Of a stretch of DNA of 64,000 bases, positions 50,586-61,080 are shown one piece after another. The translations under genes and the position numbers were made by a program. The stretch spans positions 620,001-684,000 of the forward strand of contig NBIV01000003.1 of the NCBI GenBank assembly GCA_003194525.1. The letters run 5' to 3'. Source of the stretch: Gracilariopsis chorda. Its lineage: Eukaryota > Rhodophyta > Florideophyceae > Gracilariales > Gracilariaceae. A model generated the notes under the pieces. It searched no databases and had not been told where the DNA came from. It worked only from the letters and a program-made list of their open reading frames with translations. Every line of letters starts with the position of its first letter. The stretch's first letter is position 1.

Positions 50586-52828
50586 TTCGATGCAAAAGCC
50601 CCTCGGTAGCTACAGCAGAGTCTTTGAGTTTGTTTCTTTGGAGTAAAAACGTTAGGCGCTAGTTTCCTTCGTAGCTTCCGCCCGGAGAAGACGACTCGAC
50701 GATCCGGAGAGCTCCAGTGCACCGACGGGTAGCAATTCGCATTTATTTTGACAGCAAACCCTCACACCGAGAATTCGAGATCAAGAGAAGCTGCAGGAAG
50801 TGAATGCGAACTTCGAATGAAGCCTACTCTCGAAGAGAACACTCATACTGTGATAGATCGGTACGGACAAAGAGCTCTTGAGCTGCATGTGTATCCGTTG
50901 CGAAAATGAGGCGGTTGGAAATTTAGTTCTTGTTGTTTCCATGCGGCTGGTTAGATACAAAGTATCCGGGAACTTCGGGGCGCGAGTACTGCTGTGGTGA
51001 GGGATGGTTGCCAAGGACTGGCGAGTCCCGCTCAGGGCACATGCAATTCCGCCCGTCGAGGTGTGCCGACCTTTCGAAAAGGCTACAAAATGACTATCAA
51101 AGTTACGCCGGACGAAAAAGACAAATGGAGATGTGACTGCTAAGAGCAAAGCGCTTGTTGCAAACCGCAGTCTGTGCTGGTTCAGATCGCACGTTGAAAG
51201 AGGGCTCGGAAACAGAGAGTAGAATGAAGAGGAACTTTGGAGAGTTGTTCCGGGCGCTGGTCCAATCTCGGGGCTGTGCCCATGCCTTCCGTCGCAACGC
51301 GACGTTGGATTCTACCGTTTGTGTCGCACCGACAAAGCAGGCTCTAGCCCACGCAAAGCGACTACTGCCTGCTGAAAAGCGGTGTTGGTGGCCTGGGTTT
51401 ATTAGGGGAATTTAGCCGTCGAATAGATGATAAGCCGTCAACACTCTAGGAAGTTAATACCGTTGCCTAGAAATTAGAGGCACGAGCTCGTAAGAACACA
51501 CAAACATCCGCGAACAACATGATTACGAGAGAAGTTGCGTAGACAATCTTACCAAGGAAGCCAAGGAAGCCAAGGAAGCTGTAGACCAAGAACTGAAAGC
51601 ACTGTTGAACACTTTTGGTTGTCTGTTTGGACGTCTGCTGGACGGTGCCCCTAATCCCAAGGCAACGGTACTAACTTGCAGAATGTAGGACGCTAGTCAT
51701 CTACTTGACGGTTAACTTCCCCTAGTAGATCCGATCGCATCTCCACATGGCTTCCTCGCCCGGCGTAACTTCGTAGTCTTTTGCAGCCTTTTCGGAAGGT
51801 CGCACACCTCAACGGGTGGAAATTTAGAGCGCTTGTTCTTAGATGCCGTCGATGATCAGCCTCTCCAAAGAAAGCGAAGTAAGAGCTGCCGCTATCGCGG
51901 AAAACACCAGGGCCCTAAGTACAAGACGCTGTTAGAAAACTCCCGATCTGGAGAGAGGGAGAGAGAGGCTCTTGTAGGCGACAGTCTAGCGCAGTGTCTT
52001 CTTCTTCTTCTTCTTCTTCTTCTTCTTTATTGCGGTCAACAGCTTTCTATTACTAAGCTGAAGGAAAGCTTTCAGTGATAGCTTTCTCTCTTCAGGAAGG
52101 CCAAGAACTTCTGTGGTTCATGTCGAATTAACTCTTGTATACAGTCTCGTGAATAAATACGACTTCACAAACATATATACGTACAAATGCAGCCCGTAGA
52201 GAGATGTTAGCTGGTCTCCCAAGAAAATGTAAGGAAAGTATACAGCAGTTAATCCGACATGAGCCACAGAAGCTCTTGGCCTTTCTGAAAAGAGAAAGCG
52301 TTTACTGAAAGCTCTCCTTCAGCTTAGTAATAGAAAGCTGTTGTCCACAAAAAAGAAGAATATATACGTACACGCACACATTCGCAAGCTGCTCCTTACG
52401 ACTTCGACCCATCTACAAGCTGTGCAATGCTTCACGCGCAGAGCCAAGCCGCATTACTCGATCGCAATCTGTGCGTGGTTAGACGAGTGTACCAATGGCG
52501 AATAGCATAGAAACCGCTGCAATTTCAGCTTGTGAGGCCAATACAAACCGAGTTCCGCGGACATTTGGCAACTTGTTTCCACCTAAAACAACATGCACGT
52601 TGCGACTCTTTCGGAGACAAGACGATACCCGAACTTCAGGGGTTGTTGTTTATTGCTGTTCCAAATCTAAACCCTCCAAACGCTCCCACGCCTGTGTTCT
52701 CGTTATGCCCCGAGTTCTGTGAGTGTCAGTCTTCCTGGTTGTCGTGGTGTATGGTAGCTCTGGCTATTAGATATGCTGTACATAAAAAGGATCACTGGAT
52801 ATTTGTGCAGAGAGCACTGAGAAACAGA
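50586..52828. other. Intergenic region with a large foldback repeat
   Basis: About 2.2 kb without a supported gene. It includes a triple CCAAGGAAG repeat near 51550, a (CTT)n tract at ~51998-52026, and the foldback described at 52020-52361. Short frames here have no recognisable domain. Confidence 0.5.
52020..52361. repeat. Foldback element with ~122-bp inverted arms
   Basis: 52020-52142 and 52238-52361 are reverse complements at roughly 87% identity by eye, separated by ~95 bp. Shared strings include CAACAGCTTTCTATTACTAA and AAGGCCAAGA. The left arm runs into a CTT microsatellite. It could be a miniature transposon or a long-hairpin RNA precursor. Confidence 0.75.
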
Positions 52829-53440
52829 TCAGTCGGGACACATGAGACTTTCTCTGGTGGATACACCCGTAGTAGAATTGAGGCCCTTCGCATCATCCCT
52901 TTGACAAAGCTTAACAACTGCGCTCTCCGGGCTGATGAGCGCGTCGGTAAAATCAGCGTTTTCAATGCTAGCGGCATCCAATATACTGTCCGAGATGTAA
53001 GAGCCTACCATGATAGCATCAGTAAAGTCTGTGTCTCTGAGAATGGCGGCTTCAATGCTGGAGTAACTAAGATTGACGGCATTCATATTGGCTTCTCGGA
53101 GTTCAGCCTTGAAGAAGCGCGTATTGGTGAGATCACTGCCTGCAAAGTCACAACCACGAAACAAGCCGCCGGAAAAGTCCTTGCCGGAGTACGAGCCGTG
53201 AAAGGTTTGACCGGTCCAGTTCTGGGAGGCGTAATCCTTGCCACCGCCTGATACGGCATGGGCTGGGGAGAGGGTGAGTGATGTTGCTGTGGCTAATGCG
53301 GCTATGGTGGCTGCAATTCGATGCGCTGTTCGCGTTGTTGGTGGCGATGGTGCGGAGGGCTTTGTGGACATGCTGCAGCTGATGGGTGACGCTGAGAAAG
53401 GTGAAGGACATGAGAAAGGCGGGGATATTACGAACAGCAT
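52829..53440 (-). CDS. Thylakoid lumen pentapeptide-repeat protein
   Basis: Plastid lumenal pentapeptide-repeat protein resembling the plant 15-17 kDa lumenal proteins. From the Met at 53440 the leader is bipartite. A Ser/Pro/Thr-rich transit region precedes a twin-Arg-free hydrophobic stretch, AATIAALATATSLTLSPAHA, with a lumenal AHA cleavage site before VSGGG. The mature part has A(D/N)LXX-like pentapeptides (DFSGGLFRGCDFAGSDLTNTRF, ANMNAVNLSYSSIEAA, DFTDAI, ADFTDAL) forming a right-handed beta-helix. It ends with the family signature C..DAKGLN..TG..TR.SL.C (LCQRDDAKGLNSTTGVSTRESLMC in two halves). The frame is open upstream to 53503, which adds 21 residues unlike a leader. The biochemical role of these proteins is unknown. 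Confidence 0.85.
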   Translation of the reverse strand: MLFVISPPFSCPSPFSASPISCSMSTKPSAPSPPTTRTAHRIAATIAALATATSLTLSPAHAVSGGGKDYASQNWTGQTFHGSYSGKDFSGGLFRGCDFAGSDLTNTRFFKAELREANMNAVNLSYSSIEAAILRDTDFTDAIMVGSYISDSILDAASIENADFTDALISPESAVVKLCQRDDAKGLNSTTGVSTRESLMCPD

Positions 53441-55605
53441 GGTTTGGTGCAGTGTGAGGATTACTCGTGGGAAATGAAGATAACGTGGCTGTTGTTTCAA
53501 CAAAAAGGAATGTATGAATGGATTAGGAGCGTGGATATGGACGAAGAAGGGCTGAGGTTATGTGGCAGAAGCGTTAGTATTGGATGTGCTTCCTTCAATG
53601 AATGGTGGGGGGGCCATGCACGACGCGTGCGTGCAGTGGGTGCAAGCGAGTCGGTGAGGTGCGGAAACGCAGTGGCAATATTGCGTGCACCAAGGGTAGT
53701 GTTATGTTTAAGTTAGGTGAATGATACGGATTTGAAGCAGAAACGATGATGGAGAGGGTGTCGCGCAACAGAAAGGGGAACGAGATGTAAAACGAGATTT
53801 CCGGATTCGGTTGGCAAAGTTTTGTGCTTTTCTCGGCGCGGGGGTTTTATTTTGACTGACACGCACGCACTCGAGCTCGAGAAAGCGAAGCGAGGAACGT
53901 GACATCGGGCAATGCGCGTTGGCACGCGTGCAAGCTCGCTGCCACACGCGCTTCGGATTTGTGCGTGCAGTTCATCGCAACAAAGCGCGCGCGACTGAAT
54001 GGACAGTTACAAACGCTTGCAGCATGCATGCGCTCTGTACAGCACATCATTCGACTCAATTGGCGAAGAATGGGTGGTTGGCGCACAACCACAGGAACAT
54101 GCAGTAATAAAAGGTGTGTTCGCAGGGGTGTGTGCTGTGACCTTTTTTTCATGCGCCTTCGTATGCTGCTGCTCCGTTCGTGGCGCTGCGTGGAAGAGTT
54201 GTCTGCAATCGCGATAGGTGGATATGGACGGTGTGCAACCTGAACGAGGGTTTCTCCAGACAACTCCTAAGACTGGTGTGCGCGGAGGCTTATCGCAGTG
54301 TGCACGGCAATGTCTGGAAGGCGGTTTGACAGCATGCGGCGCGATCCGACGCGGGTTTGCTCGTCGAGCTTGTGGTCTTTTCTCATGGCTAACGCCAAGT
54401 GTTTGTCCGGGGAGCTGTTGTCTTTTGCTTGTTCGAAACTTGCGCGCTGATGCACACAAGGCACGTTGACACGCGTGGTTTTTCCGCACTAATGGTACAC
54501 GCTGAAAATAGGGAAGGTGTAGTATATATCGCTGCACCATGCGACAAGACGCGACAAGTATCGCTTGTAGCGGAAATGTGCGAGCTTGAAGAACAACTAC
54601 TTATACCGCTGGTAGAGTAGTGAAGTGTATGTGGGGCGCGAACTTGTTGCGAGGTAAGGCGTGCGATTGGGCGCTTGGCAGGGACACTCGCCCTTGGATA
54701 GGTAGGGATACCGTCAATAGAGCAGCAGCAGGAGGCACTCTCCTGAGCACAGCGAAAAGGAGGCGGAATATGAATGAGAACATGTCAGAGGCACCGGTGC
54801 GGGCTGGGGGCAGTACTCCGCCTTTTGTCACGATGTTCACATACAAGAGCTGGAACGCCCTCTAAAGTTAAAAACCGTCGCTAACTTATTCCAAGTCCAT
54901 AACATTGATACGCTACACTAAAGTTAGTCGTTTGGCAGATCGCGACGGCGGTCACAGGCGAGACGCACATGTGGCTGAAGCGCGCGGAGACAGCTCCCTA
55001 CAAAAATACTTCCAAATACCCGGGCGCAGTCGCGCGCCCATTGGACACAATCGAGATCTTATCCGCAGGTGGCGCCAAGTGTCCGCCGCCAGCGCACACA
55101 GCGGCACATGCACCCGTGAAAGCGCCGAAACGGCGCCCGATATTTCAGCACGAAAGGCAACAGTGGTGCCAATTAACGCCCCATCGCAGCATACAGCTCC
55201 ACAACGCAGTCAAATTCAATTCCGCCCACGCCAGTCAACATCAACGCCTGTCTAAATATCTGCAATTGTCCTTTCCGCTGTAAAGCCTGTAAGCTTCGCT
55301 TGCCCGTGCGTCACGTGGCACCCAGCCTCGCGTGACGGGCACACTGCCTTTTGAAATTTCCAAATATTTGGGCTGGAAAGTGTGCCCACCCCCCCCCCCC
55401 CTCCACCGGTGCCGCAACCCTACTTGCCCCAGAGCCCTCAACTACCCATCGCAATTCGCACTGTCTCGTCCACACCCCACCCGCCGCCTCCATCTCCCCC
55501 CAACGTTCCCCCCATCGCCCCGCCCTGCCCTCCACCATCCGTGTCCGTCCTCGCTCCCGTCCCCAACCGCCGCCCCACCGCCGTCCATCCTCCCGCCCAC
55601 CCCCC
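53441..55605. other. Intergenic region, C-run near its right end
   Basis: About 2.1 kb between divergent genes. No supported frame was found. A 13-base C run lies at 55389-55401 and a long C/T-rich stretch continues to the MYB start. The frame upstream of 55606 is low-complexity Pro/Ser and is regarded as 5' leader. Confidence 0.5.
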
Positions 55606-56679
55606 ATGGCAGACACCGCCGTCGCCCCCAACTATGACTCGCTCATCGATCGTCAGCACAAACGCATACTGGAATTGGAGGCCGACTTGGCGAGCTGCAC
55701 CGACCAGATCCGCGTCCTCAAGTCGCGCGGTCTCGACATGGCCTCCCTCTACACTGCCCACGACCTTGCGCGACTGCATGCCGCTCAGATGCACGCCATG
55801 CTCGCCATGACTCCGCTTCCGGCCCTGGCAACTGCCCACCCGCTGCACGCCGCCGCCGCCGCAGCAGCAGCAGCAGCAGCCGCCGCTGCGCACATGCCGC
55901 TTATGGCCGCCGCAGCGCCCGCTCCGGGTGCCCATGCTTCCGCCGCAGCCTCGCCCCGTCTCAACACCGCCCCCTCCACGTCCAACTTGTTTGCGCGCGC
56001 AAGAGGGGGCGCGTCGGACGATGAGGACAAGGCCGGCAAGACGCGTTACTGGACTGCCAAGGAGCATCAGCAGTTTTTGTACGCCGTCAAACTGTTCGGT
56101 CCTAAGAATTATGTGGCCATTAGCCAATTCGTTGGAACGCGCACACCCAAACAGGTGCGCACTCACGCTCAAAAGTATCAGATGAAGCTGGAACGCGAGG
56201 CTAAGAAGCGTCGTGGACAGGCACTAGCTACAGCCACCGCCTCGGCTTGCAACAAGCCCAAAACCAGCACAGTTCGAGTGATCAAGTCGGAGGATGCCGC
56301 ACAGAGTGCGAGTACGTGTCCTACCGCCGAAGAGTCGCAGGATGACATGCAGACACTGCGTGATTCGGCGTGCTCGCCCGTGTCAAATGACGGAGACGTG
56401 GATTGCAATGAAGATGTACAGATGACGAGTGTGAGCGATCGTTTGATGAGTCAAGTTATTCCGGCTCCGGTGTCACTGGGCTCAGGACTGAAGAAGAACT
56501 CCAGCTTGACAAATCTGGCTGACTATGACGACTTTATGAGACGGATCACTACGGTACAGGACACTCGGCCCGATGCAAGTGGCATGTTCGACCATGGCAA
56601 CAGCGACTTGGATGTGGATATCTTGGACGCGGCTTCAAAGAGCAATCACTTTGATGACTCTCTGCTTGCGGATTTGTGA
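55606..56679 (+). CDS. Single-repeat MYB transcription factor (HAQKY type)
   Basis: One-repeat MYB related to the plant SHAQKYF/CCA1-like group. From the Met at 55606 (MADTAVAPNYDS) there is a short coiled-coil (DRQHKRILELEADLASCTDQIRVL split over residues ~15-40) and an alanine-rich region with 16 consecutive Ala encoded by GCC/GCA. The MYB repeat lies at ~146-200: RYWTAKEHQQFLYAVKLFG, PKNYVAISQFVGTRTPKQVRTHAQKYQMKL. Trp is present in the first helix, Tyr replaces Trp in the second, and the third helix reads THAQKYQ instead of SHAQKYF. A basic KKRRGQ follows. The acidic tail ends in LDVDILDAAS, a possible activation region. The frame is open upstream to 55351 but low-complexity there, so 55606 is preferred. 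Confidence 0.82.
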   Translation: MADTAVAPNYDSLIDRQHKRILELEADLASCTDQIRVLKSRGLDMASLYTAHDLARLHAAQMHAMLAMTPLPALATAHPLHAAAAAAAAAAAAAAHMPLMAAAAPAPGAHASAAASPRLNTAPSTSNLFARARGGASDDEDKAGKTRYWTAKEHQQFLYAVKLFGPKNYVAISQFVGTRTPKQVRTHAQKYQMKLEREAKKRRGQALATATASACNKPKTSTVRVIKSEDAAQSASTCPTAEESQDDMQTLRDSACSPVSNDGDVDCNEDVQMTSVSDRLMSQVIPAPVSLGSGLKKNSSLTNLADYDDFMRRITTVQDTRPDASGMFDHGNSDLDVDILDAASKSNHFDDSLLADL

Positions 56680-56737
56680 AGATCTTTTTCACTTTGTGAA
56701 GCTTTAATAATCTTTTCTACGTTTGTTCTCTTTCCCT

Positions 56738-56775
<38 letters not shown>

Positions 56776-57719
56776 CTTTCCCTTTTGCATTCTACGTACA
56801 ATGCGAACGGCACGGTGGTGGAACGATTTGGGATGTGACCGAAACGACAAGTTGAGCCTTTAATTCCCATTTCCTTGTCGGCTACGGTTGATCTTCGGTT
56901 GCGCTACCGGACTGCATGCGGCTGTGTTCTGTTGCGATGTGAGGTTAGATTTAATTTGTTTTTCGTGGCAGAGGCTCGTTTTGGATGACGGAGATGGGTG
57001 GTGATTTGAGGAGCTTCTGTTTGAATGACGTTTCAGTAAAGCGAAAGCATCAACAGTAAGTTGTTTGTTCTAAAAAGTGTGTTGTGTTGCGTTGAGGATG
57101 AGATCACTTGAGGTGTGGGTGGGGGACACGGTTGGAAGGAAAACGCTTTGCGAGCATCACGGTTGCGCGGTGCAACAATAAGCAGCGGCTGGAGAAGGTT
57201 GTCGATACAGTTAGTGACGGAAACAAGTTCTCAGAGCTCTTGAACTTGTTACTGTATCTCGATGTGGGCAGATGGCGCGGCGCGTGTGTGTAACGTCTTG
57301 CGGTATCATAGTGGGCGTGAACCGCCGCAGCGACGGCCCTTTTTGTGCGGCAGATGCGCGACTGTACGCGAACGGCGCAGCCGTGCTGGCGATTGGGTGC
57401 TGTGAGACGCGAGTTGTGTGCGCCACAGAATGGTCGGGTGAGCTCGCGCCCCCGGTTGCAGTGCGGCTGGCACCGGGAGCCGATTCGATTCGCTCAGTGC
57501 GCGCCACTCGCCCCGCATGAGCCGCTTGGCGAAAAGATCTCACGGCGCCCGAGCGATAACTCACACGAGTGTGCGGTGTACACGATGCACCGTCGAACAA
57601 GTGGACACGCATGACAGCGCGAGGCGGGCGCGCTGCGTGGAGGCGACGGCGGCGAGTTCGGAAACGGTATAAATTCGGAAGGCGCGCGGGTAGGGACGCC
57701 ACTCGCGTTCTCTCCGGTC
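56680..57719. other. Intergenic region with a tetranucleotide microsatellite
   Basis: Contains (ATCT)n(TTTC)n at about 56739-56775, just after the MYB gene. The frames between 57211 and 57702 on either strand have no domain and lie in the upstream region of the U1 gene. Confidence 0.55.
57667..57674 (+). promoter_or_regulatory. TATA-like element upstream of U1 snRNA
   Basis: GTATAAAT, about 50 bp upstream of the U1 5' end. Position is plausible for an snRNA promoter element. Inferred. Confidence 0.4.
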
Positions 57720-57910
57720 ATACTTACCTGGCGCCGCTCACCGCCGATTCAAGATGGAGGCGTGGGCTGGATCGAGAGCACCCATTGCACGCCGCGGCCC
57801 TCGGGTCTGTTTCGGCAGGGCGCTTGACGTCTACAAGGTCATCGCAACGGTGGCTTTGGGCGCTTAATTTATGACCCTGGGCATGCTTGCGTCCGCGCAG
57901 CTGCCCTATC
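57720..57910 (+). ncRNA. U1: U1 spliceosomal snRNA
   Basis: Begins with ATACTTACCTGGC, the invariant U1 5' end that pairs with 5' splice sites (ACUUACCU). A first stem (GCTCACCGCC/GGCGTGGGC) follows. A second stem-loop has the loop CCATTGCACGCC, close to the U1A-binding loop AUUGCACUCC. Next come a small stem TGAC/GTCA (57828-57842 region), and a GCGCC/GGCGC pairing that would close helix H. A single-stranded TTAATTTATGACC gives an Sm site at ~57864-57874. The final stem-loop is GGGCATGCTTGCG-TCC-GCGCAGCTGCCC. Order and spacing all fit U1. The first loop, which in animals binds U1-70K, is only weakly conserved here. The 3' end is estimated from the last stem. Confidence 0.87.
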
Positions 57911-58441
57911 CCCCATCTTTCTTCCTCACGTCTCTCTCTGACTCCGTCCTCCTTTTCACACCAGCAGCTTTTCGTTCTTTCCGCCCATGTGCGGCCATTC
58001 GCGTCTCGCACTTACCTCCAGGTTTCGTGGCGCTTGTCCTGGTATTATTATGGACGCTAGCCCCTATGCCTTTGTTTAACCTTCGCATTGTAGATAAGAT
58101 TTGTGAGTAAACCAAGTTTCGGCTTCGCATGAATGTGCGTTCCGTTCGCTGCAGAAGCCACGCTGCGACGATCCTGCATCGATCACATGCTGCTCGCCAA
58201 GACGCTATTCTACAAGTCCCCGACACCAGGTGGCTACCATCATTCTTTCCCGCGTCACTCTACATCTACAGCTCCGTGTATACCCTTTTCACGTAGCACA
58301 AGTAGCGCCGACACACCCGTCTGTAGAGTACGTATTCATCCCATGCCAGTGCCAAAAAGTCACCTCTGGTACCCCTGTAGTAGTGGATTGCTATCTTCGA
58401 AAACAACAAAACGTTTACCCTTGCACGCAACAATTCCGAAC

Positions 58442-59944
58442 TTACGCAACGCGCACCCACTTCCGTCCAGGCAACTGCCGCACCCCACTTTCCAACAACC
58501 ACCCTAGCATATCCACCCTGCAAACTGTAGATATCGCTCTAAGCGGCGCCAATGCCGCGTGTGCGACAGCGGGAACAACTGACTTTGTATACGTACTTGC
58601 CACAACTCCATTCACAATAATGTCGCCCTGCACAGTTTGCGGGTTGTAGAGACCTTTCATCCATTGCCTATCAACCTTCACAACAACACCGCTTCCAGTG
58701 ATCGTCCGGAGTGATTGACCAACTTGCACTCTCTCAATCGGTATGGCAGCGTTGTTGGCATATATGAAATGGCCCTGTGTAGCGGATATGGCATGTCCAG
58801 AGGACGTGTACAGCGTGTAGAACAGCTTCTTCACATGTGCGTCGCGGTGAGAGAACGCGAATATGCGCGAGTATGTGTTGGGCCCAACCAGCACTTCATC
58901 GCCCACCTCAAGCTGCCACATACGGGCGCTTGAGCCATCGAGAAGCGTCACGCTCGCCGATTCTGGGAAGCACACATCATCATCGTCCTCGCTTTCGGTG
59001 CTCGCAGGGCTGGTCTCCACTGCGCTACCGTCGGGTTCGCCTTCCTCTTCAGTTGTTTCACCGTCAGCTTGACCGCTGCCATCGTCGATGATTGTCGCGC
59101 TTCCGTCTGGGGTAGGGTTGGCTCCGACTTCCGCTGATGGAGTGCCGGTCTGCCCGTCTCCTGAAAGCAGATCCTCTTCATCATCCGGCTCAACACTTTC
59201 AGTCTCACCTTCGGCGGGTTGAGCACTGGCCACATCGATTGGTTCGAGCGTCTCTTCGCCTTCGGGCTCTGGCGTCTGCGGTGATGTCGTGACGGGAACC
59301 TGAACGGTAGTGTTTAACGCAGCGCTGTAAACGCATGTAGCACGGGAAGCGAAGGGAACCATGAGGAGGTACTTTGACCCAGGGATGAACTTGGTCGTGA
59401 CGTTAGGGATCGTAAACGGTTGGAACGGACGAGCCAAGTACGCAGTCGTACCGTTCTCAAAGTATGTAGTGCCTTTGCAGAAGCGGTTGGTGGATTCGTA
59501 TCCGATAAGAAACTGCTCCCCTGTGGCGTGGATCGCAGAGAAGATTCGAGCATTAGTACCAGGTGCGGTTATGATTTGCCTCATGCGATCAGGAAGCTTA
59601 GAGGTTTCGGGCGTCATTGGAGTGAGGTTGCGGAAATAGGCGGAACTGGAGTAGAAGATGAGTTGTCTTCTGGAACCAGCTCCGTCGCATCGGATGCGGT
59701 TGACGAGGATTGTGGGGTGATCTAATGCATAGGACGAAGGCGACAGGGCCATCCATGTTGTGTGGGTGATGGAGCGAGGACAGATGGAAGCATTGGTTGA
59801 GCCAGCGTTTTCAACTAAGTTCCAGTTTGCTTCGATGTCTGCGGCAGTTGCTAAGCGGGAGAGCGATCCTGGTAGCTCTACAGCGAAGACGAGAGGAAAA
59901 GAGATGACAAGCACGCAAAGGCATGGCAAGAATGCAAGCATCAT
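58442..59944 (-). CDS. Secreted protein with C-terminal Hint (Hedgehog/intein) domain
   Basis: From the Met at 59944 the protein begins with a signal peptide (MMLAFLPCLCVLVISFPLVFA). An unrecognised ~190-residue ectodomain follows, with cysteines and N-glycosylation sequons (NAS, NLT, NGT, NVT, NTT). A ~105-residue acidic Glu/Ser/Thr/Pro linker connects it to a Hint domain from Cys325 to ~452. The domain opens with VCFPESASVTLLDG (cf. GCFP in Hedgehog), has GDEVLV, the TxxH motif in ISATQGHFIYAN, and ends with DIIVNGVVASTYTKSVVP (cf. the VNRILASCY end of Hog domains). By family, Hint domains cleave before the Cys by N-S acyl shift, which would release the ectodomain or transfer it to a nucleophile. 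Hog-type proteins with non-Hedgehog N-termini are known in protists and red algae. A ~108-residue tail follows. An upstream ATG at 60124 would bury the signal peptide. Confidence 0.8.
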   Translation of the reverse strand: MMLAFLPCLCVLVISFPLVFAVELPGSLSRLATAADIEANWNLVENAGSTNASICPRSITHTTWMALSPSSYALDHPTILVNRIRCDGAGSRRQLIFYSSSAYFRNLTPMTPETSKLPDRMRQIITAPGTNARIFSAIHATGEQFLIGYESTNRFCKGTTYFENGTTAYLARPFQPFTIPNVTTKFIPGSKYLLMVPFASRATCVYSAALNTTVQVPVTTSPQTPEPEGEETLEPIDVASAQPAEGETESVEPDDEEDLLSGDGQTGTPSAEVGANPTPDGSATIIDDGSGQADGETTEEEGEPDGSAVETSPASTESEDDDDVCFPESASVTLLDGSSARMWQLEVGDEVLVGPNTYSRIFAFSHRDAHVKKLFYTLYTSSGHAISATQGHFIYANNAAIPIERVQVGQSLRTITGSGVVVKVDRQWMKGLYNPQTVQGDIIVNGVVASTYTKSVVPAVAHAALAPLRAISTVCRVDMLGWLLESGVRQLPGRKWVRVA

Positions 59945-60639
59945 GAGTATATGAGATTGCCCGTGAGGAAAGCCGGTGAGAGATCGGACAGTGCAGAGAC
60001 AGCATGTGCTTGCCGTAAGTGCTACTTCAGAGAGCAGTGTCAATACAGCGGAAGGCTTGGCGTAGAGTACCCATAAACCTGTCAGAAGAGTCAGTGTACC
60101 CACGCGGCAATGAGGTTTGAACACATTGTGGCTAGCATGAATCTGCTAATTTACTACGTAGACTATATTATGTAGCTTGAATCCGTATACAGTCACCAGT
60201 TTCGCGCCCTTCGAACTTACCGCAATTGCATTGGTCACGGGACTATGGTCGGAGCCCTCCACATCATTAAACTCTACCAGATATCTTTACCCTCGTAACA
60301 CCCCTTCCTATGTTGAAACTTCACGAACTTCAGAAGTTCAAAGTGAGCTCCAGGGCAGGCGCCACGTGCCGTGATTCGATGGTCGCGCGGAGGTTTACGT
60401 AACTTGTTGGGTATACAGCGACATGGCGCTTAAAATAATTTAGTTGCCTTTCGCATTGCCATTGAGGTATCTGTGATGGACGCGTGTGCAACTTCGAACC
60501 ACAAAACGTACCGTCCTAATAAATTGGCCAGGATAATCCGTCGATGACCAATGTCAATAGATTAGTAGAAATTGGTTATTCTTAATTGAAAAGCAGGAGA
60601 TGTAGCGGCCGGCCAGTCGGACCGGTAACGAACCATACG

Positions 60640-61080
60640 CACAATATATCGACAGAAGGCTTTCTGTCGATGTATTAATTTAGTTTAATTAAAACTCAAC
60701 ATGGGCATGTCACCTTGGGTTCCGCGTTTTTTGCACATGAAGGAGATAGGCGATTATCGGTACCGCGTCACCAGCAACGAAAGATCTTTATTGTCGGGGT
60801 AGAGGCTATGGACGTAGCACCACTACGTCCTCCGCAAACTGCACCTGCAGTTTGCGGTCAGCACGCCTTACCAAGGCGGAGCTGTCGCCCTAGGGTGGGG
60901 GGAGTGGGAATAAAGCAATTGTACGAGATTCCCGGAGCGCGGAGCGGGTCTGATGGCAGCTTGTTCGAGCCCACTGCGAGCACGGTCGCCTGCAAGCAGC
61001 CTACACCGTGCTCGCAATGGCTCCGAACAAGTTTTGAGCATCTATTTTGACCGGCTCCGCTCCGATAAATCTTCTTCCAT
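60640..61080. repeat. Cluster of strong palindromes, possible foldback element
   Basis: In order: ATCGACAGAA-GGCT-TTCTGTCGAT; ACGTAG/CTACGT; CCGCAAACTGCA-CC-TGCAGTTTGCGG (12-bp perfect arms); and an arm pair near 60959-61033 joining CTTGTTCGAGCC and TGCGAGCACGGT to their complements. These are bracketed by looser pairing of GGAGCGCGGAGCGGGTC with GACCGGCTCCGCTCC. Together they form nested and serial hairpins over ~440 bp. Confidence 0.65.

Noticed and set aside
55438-56172. 244-residue minus-strand frame opposite the MYB gene
   Set aside because: Gly/Cys-rich shadow produced by the GCC/GCA alanine codons of the MYB gene.
57211-57702. Overlapping frames on both strands upstream of U1
   Set aside because: No domain, Arg-rich GC-driven composition. 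The region is better explained as the upstream part of an snRNA gene.
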